A DNA stretch of 10,127 bases from Candidatus Heimdallarchaeota archaeon (GTDB lineage: Archaea > Asgardarchaeota > Heimdallarchaeia > Heimdallarchaeales > Heimdallarchaeaceae), in contig JAEOTG010000155.1 in assembly GCA_016839985.1 (NCBI GenBank), forward strand, positions 1 through 10,127, written 5' to 3'. The first letter of the stretch is position 1; each line of letters starts with the position of its first letter. Below, in pieces: positions 7,356 through 10,127 of this stretch. The position numbers and the translations under genes were made by a program. The notes below the pieces were generated by a model. It was given only the letters and a program-made list of their open reading frames with translations, made no database searches and was not told where the DNA came from.

Positions 7356-7380
7356 GCTATATTCCCCTTTTCTTATATCT

Positions 7381-7407
7381 CTTTATATGAAAGCTCTATC
7401 CTAAAAA
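7381..7407 (-). promoter_or_regulatory. Promoter candidates for the longin/7-TM gene
   Basis: Two A/T boxes lie upstream on the minus strand. ATATAAAG (7388-7381) would place the transcript start almost at the GTG. ATTTTTAG (7407-7400) would leave a leader of about 20 nt that keeps the AAGGGGAA sequence. Neither has a clear BRE, and I cannot choose between them. Confidence 0.27.
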
Positions 7408-7426
7408 TCTTGTGGCGAAGTCCAAT

Positions 7427-7440
7427 AGAAGAAGAAAGGA
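7427..7440 (-). terminator. Pyrimidine tract after the adenosylhomocysteinase gene
   Basis: The minus strand reads TCCTTTCTTCTTCT starting 17 nt beyond the TAA stop. It is T-rich but broken by C residues and has no stem-loop, so it is only a weak candidate 3' end. Confidence 0.22.
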
Positions 7441-7457
7441 ATGATAGATAAGTATCT

Positions 7458-8711
7458 TTAAGTTCCTTCGTAGTATGCATCTCTATAATTTTCTTGTTCT
7501 GCTGTTAGTTGATCTATTTGATAATCCATTAATTCCAGCTTTAGTTTTGCAATTGTTTCATCTTGTTCTCTTGGAATATCGTAAACTTTGTTTTCTAAGT
7601 TTTTACCATTTTCAGCTAAATAAATTAAACTTATCAGTTGATTTGCAAAAGACATATCCATTACTTCTGAGGGGTGTCCTTCAGCAGCTGATAGATTAAC
7701 AAGTCTTCCTTTCGCAAGAAGATATATTCGTCTTCCATCTTCCAGAACATATTCCTCATTATTCTCTCTGATTTCTCTTTTTGATTCTGAAAGTTTTTCT
7801 AAATCACCAATGTTAATCTCTACATCATAATGACCAGTATTACATACAATTGCTCCATCTTTCATTATTTTGAAGTGTTTCTCAACTAGTACATCTTTCA
7901 TACCGGTTGCAGTAATGAATACATCCCCAATTCTAGCTGCGTCGTTCATTTTCATCACTCGAAAACCATCCATAGCAGCTTTTAAAGCTTGAATTGGGTC
8001 TACTTCAGTTATTACAATATCTGAACCTAAACCTGAAGCATTTTTAGCTAAGCCTTTTCCACAGTAACCATAGCCTGCAATAACCACAATTTTTCCTGCA
8101 AAGATAATATTTGTTGCTCTTAAAATACCATCTAATGTAGATTGTCCAGTTCCATAATAATTATCAAAATCACTTTTTGTTTCTGCATCATTGACTGCGA
8201 TAATTGGATAAAGAAGCTTTTCAGCTCTATCCATTGCACGAAGTCGATGCACTCCTGTTGTTGTTTCTTCAGTGCCACCAATTATATTTTCCGCTAATTC
8301 AGGTGATTCTGAATGAACTCTGAAGATAAGATCTGCACCATCATCCAAAGTCAATGTTGGCTTTAATTCTAATACTTTATCAATTGCCCAGTAAAAATCC
8401 TCTGTATTCATTCCGTACCATGCAAAAATAGGAATGCCTTTTACTGCTAAAGCAGCTGCTACATCATCTTTAGTGGACAAAGGATTACATCCACTCCAAG
8501 ATAGTTCTGCTCCCGCTGCCAACAGAGTTTCAACAAGAACTGCTGTTTCTTTTGTTACATGAAGACATCCTGCTATTTTCATTCCTTTTAGTGGTTTTGA
8601 TTCAGAAAACTTTTTTCGAAGTTTCATTAGCACTGGCATTCTTGATTCTGCCCAATCAATTTTTTTTCTACCTTGTTCTGCCAAATTGATATCTTTAATT
8701 TTATAATCCAT
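7458..8711 (-). CDS. ahcY: Adenosylhomocysteinase (S-adenosyl-L-homocysteine hydrolase), archaeal type
   Basis: The enzyme reversibly hydrolyses S-adenosylhomocysteine to adenosine and homocysteine with bound NAD, relieving product inhibition of methyltransferases. It is cytosolic. At 417 residues it is full length for the archaeal form, shorter than the roughly 430-470 of many bacterial and eukaryotic forms. Visible family motifs: CLHVTKETAVL (49-59) with His51; WSGCNPLST (72-80); LDDGADL (122-128); GTEETTTGVHRL (146-157); NDAETKSDFDNYYGTGQST (174-192) with Lys179 and Asp183, matching human Lys186 and Asp190; the NAD-binding GYGYCGKG (213-220); NTGHYDVEI (291-299) with His294; and NLSAAEGHPSEVMDMSFANQ (339-358). 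Thr188 stands where human has Cys195, as in other archaeal members. The C-terminus ends YYEGT rather than the Tyr-rich PDHYRY tail. ATG 8711 lacks a Shine-Dalgarno site. The gene is monocistronic here and divergent from the phosphodiesterase gene. Confidence 0.97.
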   Translation of the reverse strand: MDYKIKDINLAEQGRKKIDWAESRMPVLMKLRKKFSESKPLKGMKIAGCLHVTKETAVLVETLLAAGAELSWSGCNPLSTKDDVAAALAVKGIPIFAWYGMNTEDFYWAIDKVLELKPTLTLDDGADLIFRVHSESPELAENIIGGTEETTTGVHRLRAMDRAEKLLYPIIAVNDAETKSDFDNYYGTGQSTLDGILRATNIIFAGKIVVIAGYGYCGKGLAKNASGLGSDIVITEVDPIQALKAAMDGFRVMKMNDAARIGDVFITATGMKDVLVEKHFKIMKDGAIVCNTGHYDVEINIGDLEKLSESKREIRENNEEYVLEDGRRIYLLAKGRLVNLSAAEGHPSEVMDMSFANQLISLIYLAENGKNLENKVYDIPREQDETIAKLKLELMDYQIDQLTAEQENYRDAYYEGT

Positions 8712-8734
8712 ACTTGAAGCATCTTTTTGGAGTC

Positions 8735-8742
8735 TTAAAAAT
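8735..8742 (-). promoter_or_regulatory. TATA-like element upstream of adenosylhomocysteinase
   Basis: The minus strand reads ATTTTTAA centred about 27 nt before ATG 8711. With usual archaeal spacing the transcript would begin at or next to the ATG, matching the lack of a ribosome site there. The upstream BRE position (CTCGACAC) is not convincing. Confidence 0.3.
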
Positions 8743-8766
8743 GTGTCGAGTAAAGATAACTAGTGC

Positions 8767-8779
8767 AAAAAATTAATCT
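8767..8779 (+). promoter_or_regulatory. TATA-like element upstream of the phosphodiesterase gene
   Basis: AAAAAATTAATC is centred about 28 nt before GTG 8802, so usual archaeal spacing would start the transcript at about the GTG. The codons before GTG (ATTTTTTTCTT) carry no ribosome site. The box is A/T-rich in an A/T-rich region, so chance is a real possibility. Confidence 0.28.
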
Positions 8780-8801
8780 ACTACGATGATATTTTTTTCT
8801 T

Positions 8802-9503
8802 GTGAAAAAAACAAGACAACCACTTATTATAGCTCATAGAGGGGCTTCAGTAGATGCTTATCCTAATTCAAATGAAGCTTTTAAGTTAGCTATTGAACAG
8901 AAAGCAGATATGATTGAACTTGATACTCATTTAACCAAAGATGGTTTTTTTGTTGTTTATCATGATTTTGTAATCGAACATCAAGAAAATAGATATAAAA
9001 TATCAGAAATAAATCTAGAGACTATAAAAACAATATTTTTACCAAATAATGAACCAATTCCATTGTTAGAAGATGTTTTAAAACAAATGCTATCTAAAAT
9101 AAGATTCAATATAGAAATTAAATGTCAGATTGAGAGAGAGGAATTTGATGCTCTACTTTCAAGTGTAGGAGGAGATAATTCTAGAATCTTAGTAAGTTCC
9201 TTTAGACGTAAAGTTTTGTATAATCTTAGAAATTCTGATTTGGGTTATTCTTTAGCTTTTTTGTGTAGGCGTTTAGGTTGGAGAGCTAGGAGAATGGTTC
9301 AATATGATTTTATTGAAGCAATTAATCCATCTTACAAACATCTAAGAAAGAATCATGTAAAATTCTATCATAAAAATAACAAAAAGGTTTATTCGTGGAC
9401 AGTAGATAAAGAAAAAGACATCAAGAATTTAGTCACAAAAAGAGTAGATGGAATTATAACAAATATTCCTCAAAAAGCAAGAAAAATAATTGATTCATTA
9501 TGA
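8802..9503 (+). CDS. Glycerophosphodiester phosphodiesterase family protein
   Basis: This 233-residue protein has the length and motifs of the GDPD family, TIM-barrel enzymes that hydrolyse glycerophosphodiesters to glycerol phosphate and an alcohol using a divalent metal. Seen: AHRGA (11-15) with catalytic His12-Arg13; IELDTHLTKDGFFVVYHD (38-55) with metal ligands Glu39 and Asp41 and second catalytic His54; IEIK (104-107) with likely ligand Glu105; and the C-terminal YSWTVD (197-202) and VDGIITNIP (215-223). The first motif is altered: the usual PENTLEAF reads YPNSNEAF (20-27), so Pro replaces the conserved Glu. There is no signal peptide, so it is cytoplasmic. GTG 8802 is the only plausible start, since an in-frame TGA lies at 8787-8789 and the barrel begins within ten residues. 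Substrate is uncertain: archaeal lipids are built on glycerol-1-phosphate, so headgroup, imported or other phosphodiesters are possible. It converges with the right-edge gene, separated by 9 nt. Confidence 0.9.
   Translation: MKKTRQPLIIAHRGASVDAYPNSNEAFKLAIEQKADMIELDTHLTKDGFFVVYHDFVIEHQENRYKISEINLETIKTIFLPNNEPIPLLEDVLKQMLSKIRFNIEIKCQIEREEFDALLSSVGGDNSRILVSSFRRKVLYNLRNSDLGYSLAFLCRRLGWRARRMVQYDFIEAINPSYKHLRKNHVKFYHKNNKKVYSWTVDKEKDIKNLVTKRVDGIITNIPQKARKIIDSL
9474..9490 (-). terminator. T-rich tract that could terminate the right-edge gene
   Basis: The minus strand reads ATTATTTTTCTTGCTTT about 22-38 nt past the stop of the right-edge gene. It lies inside the 3' end of the opposing phosphodiesterase gene, whose C-terminus is rich in Lys codons, so the tract may be incidental. 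Confidence 0.3.
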
Positions 9504-9508
9504 GTTTC

Positions 9509-9532
9509 AGTTTTACTTCTCAATCTTTTTAA
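9509..9532 (+). terminator. T-rich tract that could terminate the phosphodiesterase gene
   Basis: The plus strand has TTTTACTTCT then CAATCTTTTT, beginning about 6 nt past the TGA. It overlaps the 3' end of the opposing gene, mirroring the tract on the other strand. Confidence 0.35.
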
Positions 9533-10127
9533 CTAAAGAGAACGCAAATTCTTGCCAGTCAGTAATTGCATTTATGTACTTAAGTAATTCTTCTAAAATT
9601 TCGTCTTCAATATAAAATAACATACTAATTATCTCTGGATTATATCCTTGTTCAATTATTCTTTTATAATCACTGGGTTCTTCAATAATTTCAATACCAT
9701 ATGTGTCGTTTTTTGAAACCATGACTTCTATAAGTTCAGGTTTAATCCCTTCATTTATTGTATTATAAATTTGAACAAATTCTGTTTTTTTTGCCAATTC
9801 CTTACTTACTCTAAGAACAGAAGATGAATACCCCCCTTCTTGAACAAAAAATGGAATTAACCAAAAAGACTGACTGGGCAGTGTAAGTTCGATATTTGGA
9901 CATGTTTGTTGGTTAGCTAAGTTTTCAATGTCTAACAAGAGTTGATTTATTGTGTCATTATCTCTATAATCTAATAATATTACAATCTCTTCAATAACTA
10001 AAGTTTTGATATCTCTTTTGATTTCTTCTTCCTCTTCTTTTTCTATCTCAACAAGCCATATTATATATCCTATATTTTTTTCATTTAAACAAATTAGATT
10101 TATCTGAGCATTCCGAGAAACAATTGC
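9513..10127 (-). CDS. Hypothetical protein, 5' end beyond the right window edge
   Basis: The minus-strand frame is open from the right edge to TAA at 9513-9515, giving 204 visible residues with no stop, so the N-terminus is missing. An in-frame TTG at 9938 is not needed as a start, because the same frame continues upstream with typical composition. I do not recognise the family. The visible part begins with alternating strands (near AQINLICL and IGYIIWLVEI), then an acidic stretch EIEKEEEEEIKRD, a hydrophobic IVILLDY segment, then FWLIPFFVQEGGYSSSVLRV and a strongly acidic helix-rich C-terminus (EDEILEELLKYINAI ... FSLVKKIEK). No clear transmembrane helix or signal is visible; it looks cytoplasmic with mixed alpha/beta content. 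It converges on the phosphodiesterase gene and shares no operon with anything in the window. Confidence 0.72.
   Translation of the reverse strand, partial: AIVSRNAQINLICLNEKNIGYIIWLVEIEKEEEEEIKRDIKTLVIEEIVILLDYRDNDTINQLLLDIENLANQQTCPNIELTLPSQSFWLIPFFVQEGGYSSSVLRVSKELAKKTEFVQIYNTINEGIKPELIEVMVSKNDTYGIEIIEEPSDYKRIIEQGYNPEIISMLFYIEDEILEELLKYINAITDWQEFAFSLVKKIEK

Noticed and set aside
8712..8801. SAH or SAM riboswitch upstream of adenosylhomocysteinase
   Set aside because: The gap is only 90 nt, shared by divergent genes, very A/T-rich and without paired stems. The expected leader is near zero, and known SAH riboswitches are bacterial.
9513..9938. A complete 141-residue gene starting at TTG 9938
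   Set aside because: The same frame continues without a stop to the window edge with similar composition, and no ribosome site precedes the TTG, so this is an internal codon of a longer gene.
1..10127. CRISPR array, tRNA/rRNA genes, insertion sequences, toxin-antitoxin or defence genes
   Set aside because: No regularly spaced direct repeats, no tRNA-like cloverleaf or rRNA-like GC-rich tract, no transposase or integrase motifs, and every substantial frame is accounted for by the genes listed.

Overview
This is an AT-rich window with archaeal character, and I infer an Asgard-type archaeon. Three things point that way. The adenosylhomocysteinase is of the archaeal short type (YGTGQ in place of the eukaryotic YGCRE motif, C-terminus ending in GT). 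Start signals resemble archaeal Shine-Dalgarno (GGAGGATC, GTGAT) and BRE/TATA elements, with T-tracts at 3' ends. One protein joins a longin-like N-terminal domain to a multi-pass membrane domain, and longin domains are frequent in Asgard archaea. The lineage call is an inference; no rRNA or other phylogenetic marker is present.

Layout. Positions 1-534 (+) hold the 3' part, or possibly all, of an unrecognised and probably extracytoplasmic protein. Convergent to it is a minus-strand block: a longin-like/7-TM membrane protein (7355-6027), then a hairpin and a BRE/TATA promoter, then a two-gene operon of FtsX/MacB-type ABC permeases (5928-4753 and 4756-566) coupled by a 4-nt GTGA overlap. The second permease is a giant of 1396 residues. 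Between its first and second membrane helices it carries about 1000 extra residues of beta-sandwich repeats in an ordered arrangement. No ABC ATPase gene lies in the window. Next are adenosylhomocysteinase (8711-7458, -) and a divergently transcribed glycerophosphodiester phosphodiesterase (8802-9503, +). A minus-strand gene (10127-9513) enters from the right edge and converges on the phosphodiesterase gene.

How the genes work together. The two permeases most likely form a heterodimer driven by an ATPase encoded elsewhere, with the long ectodomain acting at the cell surface or on the cell envelope. The longin/7-TM gene lies upstream on the same strand but is separated by a hairpin and a promoter, so a functional link is only suggested. 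Adenosylhomocysteinase is a housekeeping enzyme of the methyl cycle. The phosphodiesterase is a small lipid-headgroup-type hydrolase with one altered motif position.

No CRISPR array, tRNA, rRNA, insertion sequence, integrase or nucleotide-level repeat array was seen. Coding density is high; the longest gaps are about 100 nt and hold promoter and terminator candidates.
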